The notes under the pieces: generated by a model
What the model was told of the DNA's origin: nothing
Database searches by the model: none
The model's input: the letters and a program-made list of their open reading frames with translations, nothing else
Assembly (NCBI GenBank): GCA_023390335.1
Contig: JAEWCZ010000017.1
Location: 186,001 to 250,000 of the forward strand
Source: Bacillota bacterium
Lineage (GTDB): Bacteria > Bacillota > Clostridia > Acetivibrionales > DSM-1351
Length of the DNA: 64,000 bases
Direction of reading: 5' to 3'
Shown: positions 8,440 to 19,509 of the stretch, piece after piece
Numbering within the stretch: position 1 is the first letter of the stretch
How the letters are laid out: each line of letters begins with the position of its first letter
Position numbers and translations under genes: made by a program

Positions 8440-11400
8440 ATGAATAATATATCAATTATCCTAATAATAAGTTTAATTGTCATTATTGCCGGTCTGATAG
8501 GGATTGTTTTAAAGAGCAGACCTTCCTACGATGTCCAGATAGAAGACATAGTCCTCAACCCGGAAGATTTGATGAGACATGCAGAACAGTTGGCAAAAAC
8601 ACAGGTTACGGAAAAAAGAAACTCAGGTATAAACAGAATTCAAGAGAGAATTGAAAGGAATTTTCAAAGAGTTCTCGAAACGTACCATAAATTTAATCTG
8701 GATATCTCTGCATCCTTTTCCATACCTCCGGCTGCAGAGTGGCTTTTGGACAATTTTTATATCATTGAAGAACAAAAGAGCATCCTTCTGAAGGAATTAG
8801 GTGAAGCAAGGCAGGCATTACCGACAATATCCGAGGGCGCTTATACAGGTTATCCAAGGATATTTGCAATAGCAGCAGATTTAGTTTCACACTGTGATGG
8901 TAATGTTAACGAGAGAATTATAAAGGATTTTATTAACGCGTATCAGAAGTACACTTTTCTTTCAATACAAGAGCTTTGGATGCTGTCAACTATGTTAAAG
9001 GCAGCGTTACTGGAAAAACTCTTGGTTGTTTGTGACAGAATACAGGCAAACCGTCAGGATTGGTACAGGGCTGAAAATATTGTTAATGGTATCAGGCATA
9101 ATAACGAGAACTGCGACGATTTCAAACGGCATATAGACCAGCTTGATGAGATAACTCCTGCTTTTACAGAGCACCTTATCAAGAAGCTGCGTAAAGATGG
9201 GGCAAAAACACTTTGGATGATTGAATGTCTTGATAGTATTCTTATTCAGAAAAGTACATCTACTGACAATCTTATCTCAGAGGATCATTTTAATCAGGCC
9301 ACCCTTCAGGTGTCCATAGGAAATGTCATTAACAGCTTCAGAGCATTGTCAAGCTTTGATAATACTGTCCTGTTCGAGGAATTAAGCGAAGTTGAGAGAA
9401 TCCTTAAACTTGATCCATGCGGAATTTATTCACAAATGGACTTTAATTCCAGAAACCATTACAGGGACATTGTAATGAGAATGGGAAACAAATACCATAC
9501 GACTGAAATAAACATAGCCAGATTGTGCGTGAATTTGGCGAAGGAAAAGTATGAGCTGAATCCTTCCATAACGGCTGAAAACCATGTGGGATACTACCTT
9601 GCCGGGAATGGAAGAGGGATTCTTACTGATCGTCTTGGATACAATAATACCCCATTCTTTAAAAATCGTGAGAGATGGTATATTTCAGCCATAGTGATAT
9701 TCTCTATTTTAATTGCACTTATACCCACGGTGAACAGTATTATAGGGGAAAGGGATGGACTGCCGTTCATTGCCATACTAGTTGGAATACTTTCAATAAT
9801 TCCTGCAAGCGAAATAGTTGTGTCGGTACTAAACAGCTGCATAAGCAGAGTGGCAAAGCCTACACGACTTCCAAAACTGGAACTCAAGGATGGCATTCCG
9901 GAGAATTTGGCAACCATGGTTATAATCCCAACACTTATACCAAATGCAAAGAAAACACTTGAACTTATAGATAATCTTGAAATCTATTATCTTGCTAATA
10001 AAGGCAAAAATATATACTTTACCCTTGTAGGAGATTTCAAGGATGCGGATGAAGAAACTCTTTCAGATGATAACGGAATAGTAGAAGCAGCAATAAACAG
10101 GGTTAAGGATTTAAATAGCAAGTATGAACAGACCGACGGCAAACCTGTTTTCTATTTTTTCTGCAGGAAAAGAACCTACAACGAAAAGCAAAGTAAGTGG
10201 TTAGGGTGGGAAAGAAAAAGAGGAGCTATTACAGAATTCAATAGACTTCTCAGGGGAGACGGGAACACCGACTATGTATATAACAGTGCAGATATTAACT
10301 CTCTGCCTCATATCGAGTATGTAATAACCTTGGATGCCGACACTCAGCTTCCTTTGGATACTGCAAAACAAATGGTAGGAGCAATGGCACACCCCTTGAA
10401 CAAAGCGTATTTTGACGTAGAAAAGGGTATTGTAACCAAAGGCTACGGTATAATGCAGCCTCGTGTAGACGTAAACATTGAAAGTGCAGGTATGTCCCTT
10501 TTTACCAGAGTTTTTGCGGGTCAGGGAGGTATTGACCCATATACCACAACTGTTTCTGACGTATATCAGGATGCATTTGACGAAGGCATATTTACCGGGA
10601 AGGGCATATATAATGTTGATGTTTTCAGAATGGCTCTTGACAAAACCATACCCGAGAACAGTGTATTAAGTCATGACCTTTTAGAGGGCAGCTTTTTAAG
10701 AACTGCTCTTGTTACTGATATAGAGATGATTGACGGCTACCCTGCAAAGTACAATTCCTTTATGATGAGACTCCACCGCTGGACAAGAGGGGATTGGCAA
10801 CTGCTTCCATGGATATTGGGGAAAAATCCTTTATCTGTACTGTCACGGTGGAAAATGGTAGATAACTTAAGGAGAAGTCTGGTTCAGCCTGTTCTTGCAC
10901 TTATAGCATTACTTGCCGTTTGGCTGTTCAAAAACAGCTACCGGGAGTGGCTCATACTTGCACTTGTTTCACTATGCTCTCCTGTTTTGAATTATTTCGT
11001 ACAGCTTTTAATTGCAGGTAACTATAAAATTTATATAGCAAAGCGAAGAACTACCATTATAACGGGGTTCAAAGCAATAATTCTGCAATTGGGATTGCTG
11101 TTAACCTTTTTGCCATATCAGGCAGACTTAATGATCAATGCTGTTGCAAAATCTATATACAGAGTATATGGATCAAAAAAGAACCTGTTGGAGTGGGTTA
11201 CGGCAGCGGACATGGAAATGTCTCTTAAAAACGGAGTTGGCAGCTATTACAGAAGAATGTGGTTTTCTCCTATATATGGTGCGGTTATTTTACTACTTTC
11301 AATTTTATATAGGAAAAGCTTTGTTCCCATAGCTTCACTATTATTTATTTTATGGGTGCTTTCACCATGGATAGCTTACATTATCAGCCTTCCTACTACG

Positions 11401-14400
11401 AAAAACAAAGCCCTGCTTGATTCGGCAGGAATAGAGGAAGTCAGACTGCTGGCTAGAAGAACCTGGTGTTATTTCGATGAGTTTGCAGGGCCGGAGGAAA
11501 ACTACCTGCCTGCAGATAATTACCAAGAAGAACCATATAAGGGTGCCGCACACAGAACATCTCCCACCAACATAGGTTTGCTTCTGGTATCAAATCTGGC
11601 TGCCAGAGATATGGGATATATTAATACACTGGACTTGTTAACAAGAATAGAAAATACAATAAATACCGTTGAAAAAATGGATAAATGGAACGGGCATTTA
11701 TATAACTGGTATAACACTACCACTATAGAGGTGCTTCGTCCCAAATTTATTTCAACTGTAGACAGCGGAAACTTTATAGGCTATTTGATGGTGCTTCACG
11801 AAGGCCTTTCCGGGCTGATAGAGAATCCCATTTACGACTACTCCACTATTGAGGGTTTATTTGACCTGCTTGAAATATGTAATTCAGAAATAGATGCCGG
11901 TAAAGCATACTTCGATATTGAGCTTTTAAAAAAGCTAATAGACATGGATAATATTGAAGAAAGCTTTAAAAATCTCTTGTCTGCAATATTAAAATTTGTG
12001 GATGAACTGGATGAAAGCAAGAGAACAGGGTACTGGCTCAAAAAATTGGATAGCTATATTAATACATTTAACTCTGAATATGAAAAATACAGGGAAAATC
12101 TGTTTACCCCATTAAAAAATATTCAACAGGAAATGCAGAGGATAAAGCAGCTGCAAACCAAGGTTCAGCAACTAGTTGATGCAATGGAATTCAAATATCT
12201 GTTTGACCCTGTAAGAAATCTATTTACTATAGGCTTTGATGTTGAGGAAGGCCATGCCAGCAAATCATATTATGACCTTTTTGCTTCGGAAGCCAGACAG
12301 ACCAGCCTTATTGCAATAGCCAGAGGTGAAGCCGGAAGGCAACACTGGTTCAAACTAGGAAGGAAACTTGTAAGGGTAAATGGTATGAAAGGCCTTGCAT
12401 CATGGACAGGAACAATGTTTGAGTACTTGATGCCAAGACTTCTAATTAAGAGCTATTCGAATACATTAATAGACAAAACCTATGAGTTTGTTGTAAAGAC
12501 ACAGATTAAGTATGGTTTGGCAAATAAAGCACCCTGGGGGATTTCAGAATCCTGCTATTATGCTTTTGATATAGCACTGAATTACCAGTACAGAGCCTTC
12601 GGCGTACCCCAACTTGGACTAAAACGCGGGTTGGCGAATGATTTTGTTGCTGCACCTTATGCAACTGTAATGGCTCTAGACATAGCACCACAGGAATGTG
12701 TTGACAACATACACAGGTTTAGGGACATTGGTGCTTATGGGGATTTTGGACTTTATGAAGCCGTTGATTTTACAAACTCCAGAATGAGCAAGGAACAGTC
12801 GTATGCTGTTGTAAAATGCTATATGGTTCACCATCAGGGGATGAGTATGCTGGCTCTAGTGAATTTCTTTAAGAATAATATTATGCAGGAGCGCTTTCAC
12901 AGCAATCCTATAATTAAAGCCATTGATTCGCTGTTGCAGGAGAAGTTCCCGGCAGCTGCTGTTATAAACAAGGAATTTAGAGAACAGCCTGCAGGAGGAA
13001 TTCGTAAAAGTGTTAATTCCGAGGATACGGTTATCAGGGAATACGAACAGCTTTCTGCATATCCAAACATGCATTTATTGTCAAACGGAAGCTATAATGT
13101 GATGATGACGGACAAGGGTTCAGGTTACGGAAAATTACATTCAATGTCAGTGTATAGATGGATTAACGACTATATGCAAAGCAGTGGGGCATTTATATAC
13201 ATTAGAAATGTAAACTCAAATGAGTTCTGGTCCACTACCTATAATCCCACAAATACAAAGCCCGAAGCCTATAAGGTTATATTTGCGCCACACAAGGCGG
13301 AGTTTGTCAGGAGAGAAGGTAACATTGAAACAAATACTGAGGTGATAATCAGTTCCGAGGACAATACTGAGGTAAGAAGAGTAAGCATACACAACCACAG
13401 TAATTCAAAAAGGGTAATAGAGCTTACCAGCTATATGGAAGTCGTTCTGACACAGCCTGAAGCTGATTCAGCCCACCCTGCATTCAGCAAACTATTTGTA
13501 AAGACTGAATATGTGGATGAATATAACGGACTTCTGGCAATGAGAAGAAAAAGGGATGATATTAAGCAGACCACTTGGGGATATCATATTGCATCAACAA
13601 ATGGAAAAGTATACGGGCATGTTGAATATGAGACTGACCGATCACTTTTCATAGGCAGAAACCGTAATCTTGAATATCCTCGTGCAATGGAACCGGACAG
13701 ACCTTTGTCAAACTCTGTAGGGCCTGTACTTGATCCTGTTTTCAGTCTTAGAATTAGAGTAGTAGTTGAACCGGGAGAAAGTACAGTAGTCAATTTTTGT
13801 ATGGGTGCCTGCGATAGCAGAAAGACAGCTGTTGAAATGCTTGCAAAGTACAGTGATCCCGCGGCTGCAGACAGAGTTATTGAAATGGCGTGGACAAGGA
13901 GTGTTGTTGAGGCAGGCTTTATAAATGTCGATGCGGATGACGAGAAAGCTTACTTGAAACTTCTACCCCGCTTAATATTTGGTATTAATAGAAAAGATCA
14001 GGCGGACTACATTCTGCGCAATACACTTAGTCAGTCGGATTTATGGCCTTTTGGCATTTCGGGTGACTTGCCTATAGTGCTTATTACGGTAAAAAGCAGA
14101 GACAGTTTTGAGGAAGTTGACTGGGCATTAAAACTTCACGATTTTTATAGGATAAAAGGAGTAGTATTTGATCTGGTAATTCTTCTTACAGACGAAGAAT
14201 CCTATATACAACCGGTTTTTGAAATGATTAGGGACATGGCTGTATCGGGAAGATCCTATGAGCTTCTTGATAAAAGAGGCGGGATCTTCATAAGAAATTC
14301 CAGACAAATGAATGAAGAACAGAAAAACCTGCTTTTTGCATGTGCAAAAATAATCATTGATGCTGACAAGGGGATTCCATCGCTGATAGAAGTAATAGAT

Positions 14401-16908
14401 GGTATAGAAAAGTCTATGCATGTTGTGATTCAAGGAATTTCTGAGCCTTTCACAGCGAATATTACACCGACTCTGATGAGCGAGAATCCAAGTAATAATG
14501 CTGTAGTATCGGAAGAACTGTTGTTTTTTAATGGCTTTGGCGGTTTTACAAAGGATGGAAAAGAATACGTTATTGGGTTAAGTGCTGGAATGAGTACTCC
14601 TGCGCCGTGGGTAAATGTAATCGCTAATGAAAAATTCGGATTTATATGTACAGAGTCAGGCGGAGGATATACATGGCATCTTAACAGCAGTCAGAATAAA
14701 CTGACCTCATGGATAAATGACCCTATAACGGATACTCCTTCGGAGATTGTTTATATTTGTAATAAAGAAAGCGGTAAGGTGTGGAGTTGCACTCCTTTAC
14801 CTGTTAGAGAAGCAGAACCTTATACCATAAGACATGGCTTCGGGTATACCTGTTTCAGGCATAACAGCAACGGAATAAACCAGACACTTACACAGTTTGC
14901 AGCAACAGAAGCAGCTGTAAAATTCAGTATATTGAAGTTGGAAAATACCACAACAAGTGAACTGCTTTTAGAAACAGCCTATTATTTCAGGCCGGTATTG
15001 GGTACTGAATTTTCTCAGACATCTCCCTATATTGTCACTGGATTTGATGGAGCTTCAAACGCTATTCTTATTGACAATGTGTACAATGCTGATTTCAGGG
15101 GATTGAGAGCTTTTCTCGCTTGTTCTGAGAATGGTGTATCCTATACCTGCAGCCGCTTGAAATTTTTCGGCTCAGATATGGAAATATCAAACCCGGCAGG
15201 TATGAGGGAAGAACTTGATTCAAATACAGGAGCAGGTGCTGATGCGTGTGCGGTATTAAAGTCAGGTATAAGACTTAAACCCGGTGAATCAAAAGAGATA
15301 GTATATTTGCTTGGACAGGATAACTCTGAAAAGGTTGCGGAAGTTATTGGAGCATTTAGGGAAACCGAAAATGCTAAAAATGAACTGGAAAAAGTTAAAG
15401 ACAGTTGGAACAAAAGACTGGGACAGATTCAGGTTAAAACCCCGGATGAGTCTATTAACTTGATGCTGAACGGATGGCTGCAATATCAGGTGCTTTCCTG
15501 TAGAATATGGGCAAGATCAGGCTTCTATCAGGCAGGAGGTGCCTTTGGCTTCCGTGACCAGTTGCAGGATGTAATGGCAGTTGTCTACAGTTTGCCGGAA
15601 CTTACAAAAAACCAGATACTTTTGCATTGCAGACATCAATTCCCGGAAGGAGACGTTCAGCATTGGTGGCATAACCAAAAAATGAATGGTATCAGAACAA
15701 GGTATTCTGATGACCTGTTATGGCTGCCTTATGTAACATGTGACTATATAGATGCAACAGGAGACTTTGAAATTCTCAATATAGAGGAACGGTATATTAC
15801 GTCTCCTATCCTTAATGATAACGAACATGAAAGATATGAGATACCAAGCGATTCAGGTCTGAAGGGGACGGTTTACGACCACTGTATCAGAGCCATAGAT
15901 AAAGGCTTAAAATTTGGAATCCATGGAATACCGCTGATGGGGGGCGGAGACTGGAACGACGGAATGAACCTTGTGGGTGTTAACGGAAAAGGGGAGAGTG
16001 TTTGGCTTGGATGGTTTATGTACTGTGTTCTGCTAAAAATGATTCCCATTTGTAATAAAATGGGGGACTCTGAAAGGGCAGAAAGTTACAAAACAAAGGC
16101 AGATGCTATTATAGCAGCAATTGAAAAAGAAGCATGGGACGGAAGTTGGTACAGACGTGCATATTTTGATGATGGAACACCTTTGGGTTCAATAGAAAAT
16201 GATGAATGTAAGATAGACTCTCTATCTCAGTCATGGGCTGCAATAACCGGGGCGGCTAAAAACACCAGAGTAGAGGAAGCAATGGGTGCGGTGGAAAAAT
16301 ATCTGGTAGACAGGAGAAACGGACTTATCAAGCTGCTGACACCGCCTTTCTATGACAGTGACCTTAACCCCGGATATATAAAGGGATATTTGCCCGGAGT
16401 ACGAGAAAATGGAGGTCAATATACTCATGCGGCTACCTGGGTTATTTACGCATTTTCCAAACTTGGAAACGGGGAAAGAGCATGGGAACTGTTTAATATG
16501 ATTAACCCCATAAATCATGCCAGAACAAAGAATGAGAGTATGACCTACAAAGTGGAGCCTTACGTAATGGCTGCTGATGTTTATGCGGTTTACCCCAATG
16601 AAGGCAGAGGCGGATGGACTTGGTACACGGGAGCAGCTGGATGGATGTACAGGATAGGTTTAGATCACCTTTTGGGAATAAAAAAACAAGGGAATTCTAT
16701 TTTGCTTGACCCATGTATTCCACAGAATATGAGCGAGTACTCCGTCAGATATGTTTACGGCAGTTCGGTTTACAACATAACAGTGAAAAATCCCGGAAGA
16801 AAAAATAGGATCGTTCACACAATAACCATAGACGGGAAAACTACAGAGACAAACAGAATAGAGCTTGTTGACGACGGAAGGACACATGAAGTTGAAGCAG
16901 TAATGTAG
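8440..16908 (+). CDS. Giant cyclic beta-1,2-glucan synthase-like protein (GT84 / cyclisation domain / GH94)
   Basis: This single 2822-residue chain has the layout of bacterial cyclic beta-1,2-glucan synthases (NdvB/Cgs, about 2850 residues). There is an N-terminal membrane segment (about 3-24) and two more at 413-465. The GT84 glycosyltransferase domain begins near 492, with the Asp-x-Asp of TLDADTQLP at 632-634 and the acceptor-side HRWTRGDW near 779. A membrane cluster spans about 810-985. The glycoamylase-like cyclisation domain is about 1225-1480 (APWGISES, YMVHHQGMS). The GH94 sugar phosphorylase part runs from about 1540 to the end, with the catalytic-Asp motif GGGDWNDGMN at 2504-2507. 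In the family, UDP-glucose is polymerised at the membrane, cyclised, and its size trimmed by phosphorolysis. The ribosome site is weak. It stands alone, with no phosphoglycerol transferase or exporter next to it. The exact product in this organism is inferred. Confidence 0.88.
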   Translation: MNNISIILIISLIVIIAGLIGIVLKSRPSYDVQIEDIVLNPEDLMRHAEQLAKTQVTEKRNSGINRIQERIERNFQRVLETYHKFNLDISASFSIPPAAEWLLDNFYIIEEQKSILLKELGEARQALPTISEGAYTGYPRIFAIAADLVSHCDGNVNERIIKDFINAYQKYTFLSIQELWMLSTMLKAALLEKLLVVCDRIQANRQDWYRAENIVNGIRHNNENCDDFKRHIDQLDEITPAFTEHLIKKLRKDGAKTLWMIECLDSILIQKSTSTDNLISEDHFNQATLQVSIGNVINSFRALSSFDNTVLFEELSEVERILKLDPCGIYSQMDFNSRNHYRDIVMRMGNKYHTTEINIARLCVNLAKEKYELNPSITAENHVGYYLAGNGRGILTDRLGYNNTPFFKNRERWYISAIVIFSILIALIPTVNSIIGERDGLPFIAILVGILSIIPASEIVVSVLNSCISRVAKPTRLPKLELKDGIPENLATMVIIPTLIPNAKKTLELIDNLEIYYLANKGKNIYFTLVGDFKDADEETLSDDNGIVEAAINRVKDLNSKYEQTDGKPVFYFFCRKRTYNEKQSKWLGWERKRGAITEFNRLLRGDGNTDYVYNSADINSLPHIEYVITLDADTQLPLDTAKQMVGAMAHPLNKAYFDVEKGIVTKGYGIMQPRVDVNIESAGMSLFTRVFAGQGGIDPYTTTVSDVYQDAFDEGIFTGKGIYNVDVFRMALDKTIPENSVLSHDLLEGSFLRTALVTDIEMIDGYPAKYNSFMMRLHRWTRGDWQLLPWILGKNPLSVLSRWKMVDNLRRSLVQPVLALIALLAVWLFKNSYREWLILALVSLCSPVLNYFVQLLIAGNYKIYIAKRRTTIITGFKAIILQLGLLLTFLPYQADLMINAVAKSIYRVYGSKKNLLEWVTAADMEMSLKNGVGSYYRRMWFSPIYGAVILLLSILYRKSFVPIASLLFILWVLSPWIAYIISLPTTKNKALLDSAGIEEVRLLARRTWCYFDEFAGPEENYLPADNYQEEPYKGAAHRTSPTNIGLLLVSNLAARDMGYINTLDLLTRIENTINTVEKMDKWNGHLYNWYNTTTIEVLRPKFISTVDSGNFIGYLMVLHEGLSGLIENPIYDYSTIEGLFDLLEICNSEIDAGKAYFDIELLKKLIDMDNIEESFKNLLSAILKFVDELDESKRTGYWLKKLDSYINTFNSEYEKYRENLFTPLKNIQQEMQRIKQLQTKVQQLVDAMEFKYLFDPVRNLFTIGFDVEEGHASKSYYDLFASEARQTSLIAIARGEAGRQHWFKLGRKLVRVNGMKGLASWTGTMFEYLMPRLLIKSYSNTLIDKTYEFVVKTQIKYGLANKAPWGISESCYYAFDIALNYQYRAFGVPQLGLKRGLANDFVAAPYATVMALDIAPQECVDNIHRFRDIGAYGDFGLYEAVDFTNSRMSKEQSYAVVKCYMVHHQGMSMLALVNFFKNNIMQERFHSNPIIKAIDSLLQEKFPAAAVINKEFREQPAGGIRKSVNSEDTVIREYEQLSAYPNMHLLSNGSYNVMMTDKGSGYGKLHSMSVYRWINDYMQSSGAFIYIRNVNSNEFWSTTYNPTNTKPEAYKVIFAPHKAEFVRREGNIETNTEVIISSEDNTEVRRVSIHNHSNSKRVIELTSYMEVVLTQPEADSAHPAFSKLFVKTEYVDEYNGLLAMRRKRDDIKQTTWGYHIASTNGKVYGHVEYETDRSLFIGRNRNLEYPRAMEPDRPLSNSVGPVLDPVFSLRIRVVVEPGESTVVNFCMGACDSRKTAVEMLAKYSDPAAADRVIEMAWTRSVVEAGFINVDADDEKAYLKLLPRLIFGINRKDQADYILRNTLSQSDLWPFGISGDLPIVLITVKSRDSFEEVDWALKLHDFYRIKGVVFDLVILLTDEESYIQPVFEMIRDMAVSGRSYELLDKRGGIFIRNSRQMNEEQKNLLFACAKIIIDADKGIPSLIEVIDGIEKSMHVVIQGISEPFTANITPTLMSENPSNNAVVSEELLFFNGFGGFTKDGKEYVIGLSAGMSTPAPWVNVIANEKFGFICTESGGGYTWHLNSSQNKLTSWINDPITDTPSEIVYICNKESGKVWSCTPLPVREAEPYTIRHGFGYTCFRHNSNGINQTLTQFAATEAAVKFSILKLENTTTSELLLETAYYFRPVLGTEFSQTSPYIVTGFDGASNAILIDNVYNADFRGLRAFLACSENGVSYTCSRLKFFGSDMEISNPAGMREELDSNTGAGADACAVLKSGIRLKPGESKEIVYLLGQDNSEKVAEVIGAFRETENAKNELEKVKDSWNKRLGQIQVKTPDESINLMLNGWLQYQVLSCRIWARSGFYQAGGAFGFRDQLQDVMAVVYSLPELTKNQILLHCRHQFPEGDVQHWWHNQKMNGIRTRYSDDLLWLPYVTCDYIDATGDFEILNIEERYITSPILNDNEHERYEIPSDSGLKGTVYDHCIRAIDKGLKFGIHGIPLMGGGDWNDGMNLVGVNGKGESVWLGWFMYCVLLKMIPICNKMGDSERAESYKTKADAIIAAIEKEAWDGSWYRRAYFDDGTPLGSIENDECKIDSLSQSWAAITGAAKNTRVEEAMGAVEKYLVDRRNGLIKLLTPPFYDSDLNPGYIKGYLPGVRENGGQYTHAATWVIYAFSKLGNGERAWELFNMINPINHARTKNESMTYKVEPYVMAADVYAVYPNEGRGGWTWYTGAAGWMYRIGLDHLLGIKKQGNSILLDPCIPQNMSEYSVRYVYGSSVYNITVKNPGRKNRIVHTITIDGKTTETNRIELVDDGRTHEVEAVM

Positions 16909-17051
16909 AAGAAATGAGGGTTGTTGCAAAATTAATTTTTATCTTTCTTAACTTGTACGCGAGTATAAATTGTATCAATGGAAGCAATAATTGATATAAT
17001 TTTATACGGGAGTACTGGTAATACAGAAAAACCTTCTGTTTTGAAACAGCC

Positions 17052-17867
17052 TCATTCCCTTCGGTTTTTAAAAAATCCGCAGGCTTTAAAAATGGTGGAA
17101 ACTGTTAAAATTCCGATAGTACATCCTGTAAGGAATTGAACTATAAAGGTTCTTATTATTCCTAATAAGATTGAGTAATCGTGAATATTTAAGAATGCAA
17201 TTAAAAGTATTTTATATCGTTGGTGTGAACTAAGTAATTTGACAATACCACAGATGAGAATAAACCCCCAGAAAAAGAACTTTTGTGCAGAAGTTGTATT
17301 TAAAGATTCATGAATAGATTTAGGCTTTATTTTTAATATATAAAGTACCAATATTATCGTACCTGCAATAGATGTTAATATGTACAGGTAGTTGGATATA
17401 GAGAGTATGCCTGCTTTTTTACTAAGGACTGTAAAGTTTTTAGAAAGAAATGTACCGGGATGTGTGAATTCATCTAGAACTATGTGAGTTATAATTCCTA
17501 CAAAAATAGAGTATAAAAATACAAAAATAGATTTAAAACTATGTACTTCAGGGGCGTGAATACTATCTACGGGGATTCTGCTTTTGATTATATCAGGAAG
17601 GCTTAATATTAAAGGAACTTTTATTAGATATTCATAAAATAAATATAATGCTATGCATGACGGTATATAAAAAAGCAAAAGTGTTTTAATTGAGAAATAA
17701 TCATTAGTATCAATAGACTTATTTATTACTTCTAATAATGTACTATTAAAAATATAGCTGATGTCCAAAATGATACTTCCTAGAACCAGGCCAAAAAGAG
17801 AAAAAAACTTTGGCTTGTAGTTATATACTGGGAGAATCATTATCGGGTGTGAAAATGTAAAGGACAT
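17052..17867 (-). CDS. DUF4184-type integral membrane protein
   Basis: This 271-residue multi-pass protein starts with the FTFSHPIMILP segment typical of DUF4184 proteins, and has about six hydrophobic segments. A conserved histidine/aspartate set occurs in ITHIVLDEFTHPG, a pattern resembling the metal-dependent hydrolase-like membrane family related to YdjM/DUF457. The function is unknown. AAAGGAG is 7 bases before the ATG. It is transcribed against both neighbours. The stretch 16909-17051 between it and the glucan synthase shows only a weak 6-bp hairpin (about 17022-17043). Confidence 0.75.
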   Translation of the reverse strand: MSFTFSHPIMILPVYNYKPKFFSLFGLVLGSIILDISYIFNSTLLEVINKSIDTNDYFSIKTLLLFYIPSCIALYLFYEYLIKVPLILSLPDIIKSRIPVDSIHAPEVHSFKSIFVFLYSIFVGIITHIVLDEFTHPGTFLSKNFTVLSKKAGILSISNYLYILTSIAGTIILVLYILKIKPKSIHESLNTTSAQKFFFWGFILICGIVKLLSSHQRYKILLIAFLNIHDYSILLGIIRTFIVQFLTGCTIGILTVSTIFKACGFFKNRRE

Positions 17868-17983
17868 AAACGGAACTCCTTTCTATTTTAATCTATATTA
17901 TACTTTAAGTCTGTTGAATTTTTTGTTAAAAATACTGCATGGATAAAGAATTGAAGTTCTTTCCCTTCTCTTTCAAAATCAAG

Positions 17984-18013
17984 TTTACATCCATCCTCCG
18001 GATATGCTATATT
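17984..18013 (+). promoter_or_regulatory. Putative promoter for icd
   Basis: TTTACA (17984-17989), an 18-base spacer and TATATT (18008-18013) preceded by TGC (extended -10). This predicts an RNA leader of about 100 bases before icd. The rest of 17868-18120 has no recognisable riboswitch. Confidence 0.5.
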
Positions 18014-18120
18014 AAAGTAGTGTGTGAAATCAATAACAAACTTACTTTGTATAATAAACTCGGATTTACTCGGACATGCAGTAAAATCTGGGGTAAACTA
18101 ATTTAAAAAGGAGTATATAT

Positions 18121-19329
18121 ATGGCAAAAATTTCAATGAAAACTCCACTGGTTGAAATGGATGGAGACGAAATGACCAGAGTAATCTGGAAATTGATTAA
18201 GGACATTCTTTTAGTTCCTTATATTGACCTTAAGACAGAATACTATGACCTTGGACTTGAGTACAGAGAAAAGACAGGCGACCAAGTAACTACTGACTCT
18301 GCTATTGCTACTAAAAAATACGGAGTTGCCGTAAAATGTGCAACTATAACACCAAATGCGGAAAGAGTTAAGGAATATAACCTTACACAAATGTGGAAAA
18401 GTCCTAACGGTACAATAAGAGCAATTCTTGACGGAACAGTTTTCCGTGCACCCATATTAGTTGATAGCATCAAGCCATTTGTTAAGACATGGACAAAGCC
18501 TATTACAATAGCAAGACATGCATACGGCGACGTTTACAAGAATGTAGAATACCGTGTTCCCGGAGCAGGAAAAGCTGAATTGGTATTTACAAACGAAAAG
18601 GGTGAAGAAACCCGTGAGACAATTCACGACTTTAAAGGTGCAGGCGTAATACAGGGAATGCACAACATTGATATGTCCATAGAAAGCTTTGCTAGATCCT
18701 GCTTTAACTATGCACTTGATGTTAAACAGGACGTATGGTTTGCAACAAAGGACACCATTTCAAAGAAATATGACCATACATTTAAGGATATTTTCCAAGA
18801 GATATATGAAAAGGAATATGATGCAAAATTCAAGGAAGCAGGAATAGAATATTTCTATACCTTAATTGATGATGCAGTTGCACGTGTTGTAAGATCTGAA
18901 GGCGGATTCATATGGGCCTGCAAGAACTACGACGGAGATGTAATGTCAGATATGGTAGCTACTGCCTTCGGAAGTCTTGCAATGATGACATCTGTTCTTG
19001 TATCACCTGAGGGTTTCTACGAATATGAGGCAGCTCACGGAACAGTTCAACGTCACTACTACCAGCACCTGAAAGGACAAGAAACCTCCACAAACTCCAT
19101 GGCTACATTATTTGCATGGACAGGAGCACTCCGCAAAAGAGGGGAACTGGACGGAATAAATGAACTGGTTGATTTTGCGGACAAGCTTGAAAAAGCTTCA
19201 ATACAGACAATTGAAAACGGTGTAATGACAAAGGATTTGGCTTCTCTTTCAGAATTGAAGAACATAAAGACTGTAAATACCGAACAATTCCTTGTTGAAG
19301 TTAAGAATACTCTTGATTCAATGCTGTAA
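18121..19329 (+). CDS. icd: Isocitrate dehydrogenase (NADP-type, subfamily II)
   Basis: The protein oxidatively decarboxylates isocitrate to 2-oxoglutarate and feeds glutamate synthesis. Its 402 residues start VEMDGDEMTRVIW, the signature of the eukaryote-like dimeric subfamily II rather than the E. coli type. The substrate-binding SPNGTIRAILDGTVFR and the metal-binding YDGDVMSDMVA are present, as is AAHGTVQRHYY in the cofactor region; that segment supports NADP use by family comparison. AAAGGAG lies 8 bases before the ATG. It is a single-gene unit between a promoter and a strong terminator. Citrate synthase at 23770-25122 is the other visible gene of the oxidative half-cycle; aconitase is not in the window. 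Confidence 0.95.
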   Translation: MAKISMKTPLVEMDGDEMTRVIWKLIKDILLVPYIDLKTEYYDLGLEYREKTGDQVTTDSAIATKKYGVAVKCATITPNAERVKEYNLTQMWKSPNGTIRAILDGTVFRAPILVDSIKPFVKTWTKPITIARHAYGDVYKNVEYRVPGAGKAELVFTNEKGEETRETIHDFKGAGVIQGMHNIDMSIESFARSCFNYALDVKQDVWFATKDTISKKYDHTFKDIFQEIYEKEYDAKFKEAGIEYFYTLIDDAVARVVRSEGGFIWACKNYDGDVMSDMVATAFGSLAMMTSVLVSPEGFYEYEAAHGTVQRHYYQHLKGQETSTNSMATLFAWTGALRKRGELDGINELVDFADKLEKASIQTIENGVMTKDLASLSELKNIKTVNTEQFLVEVKNTLDSML

Positions 19330-19343
19330 TTTTAAGAACACTA

Positions 19344-19385
19344 AAAGCATAATAACCATCGGATTCGGTTATTATGCTTTTTTTC
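19344..19385 (+). terminator. Rho-independent terminator after icd
   Basis: A 14-bp perfect stem (19344-19357 with 19367-19380) is followed by a run of T. Confidence 0.92.
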
Positions 19386-19509
19386 GTCTGCCATCTGCAA
19401 TTTACTATATATTTTCCTAAAAGTGTGATAAAATGACACTAGCTGTTTTGCGACTTGCAAATTTTAGAGATTTAATAGGTTTTAAATAATAATTTTTCAG
19501 GAGGTAAAC

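Noticed and set aside
9594..9962. Open reading frames in other frames inside the giant glucan synthase gene
   Set aside because: They overlap the well-supported frame with recognisable domains and have no ribosome sites.
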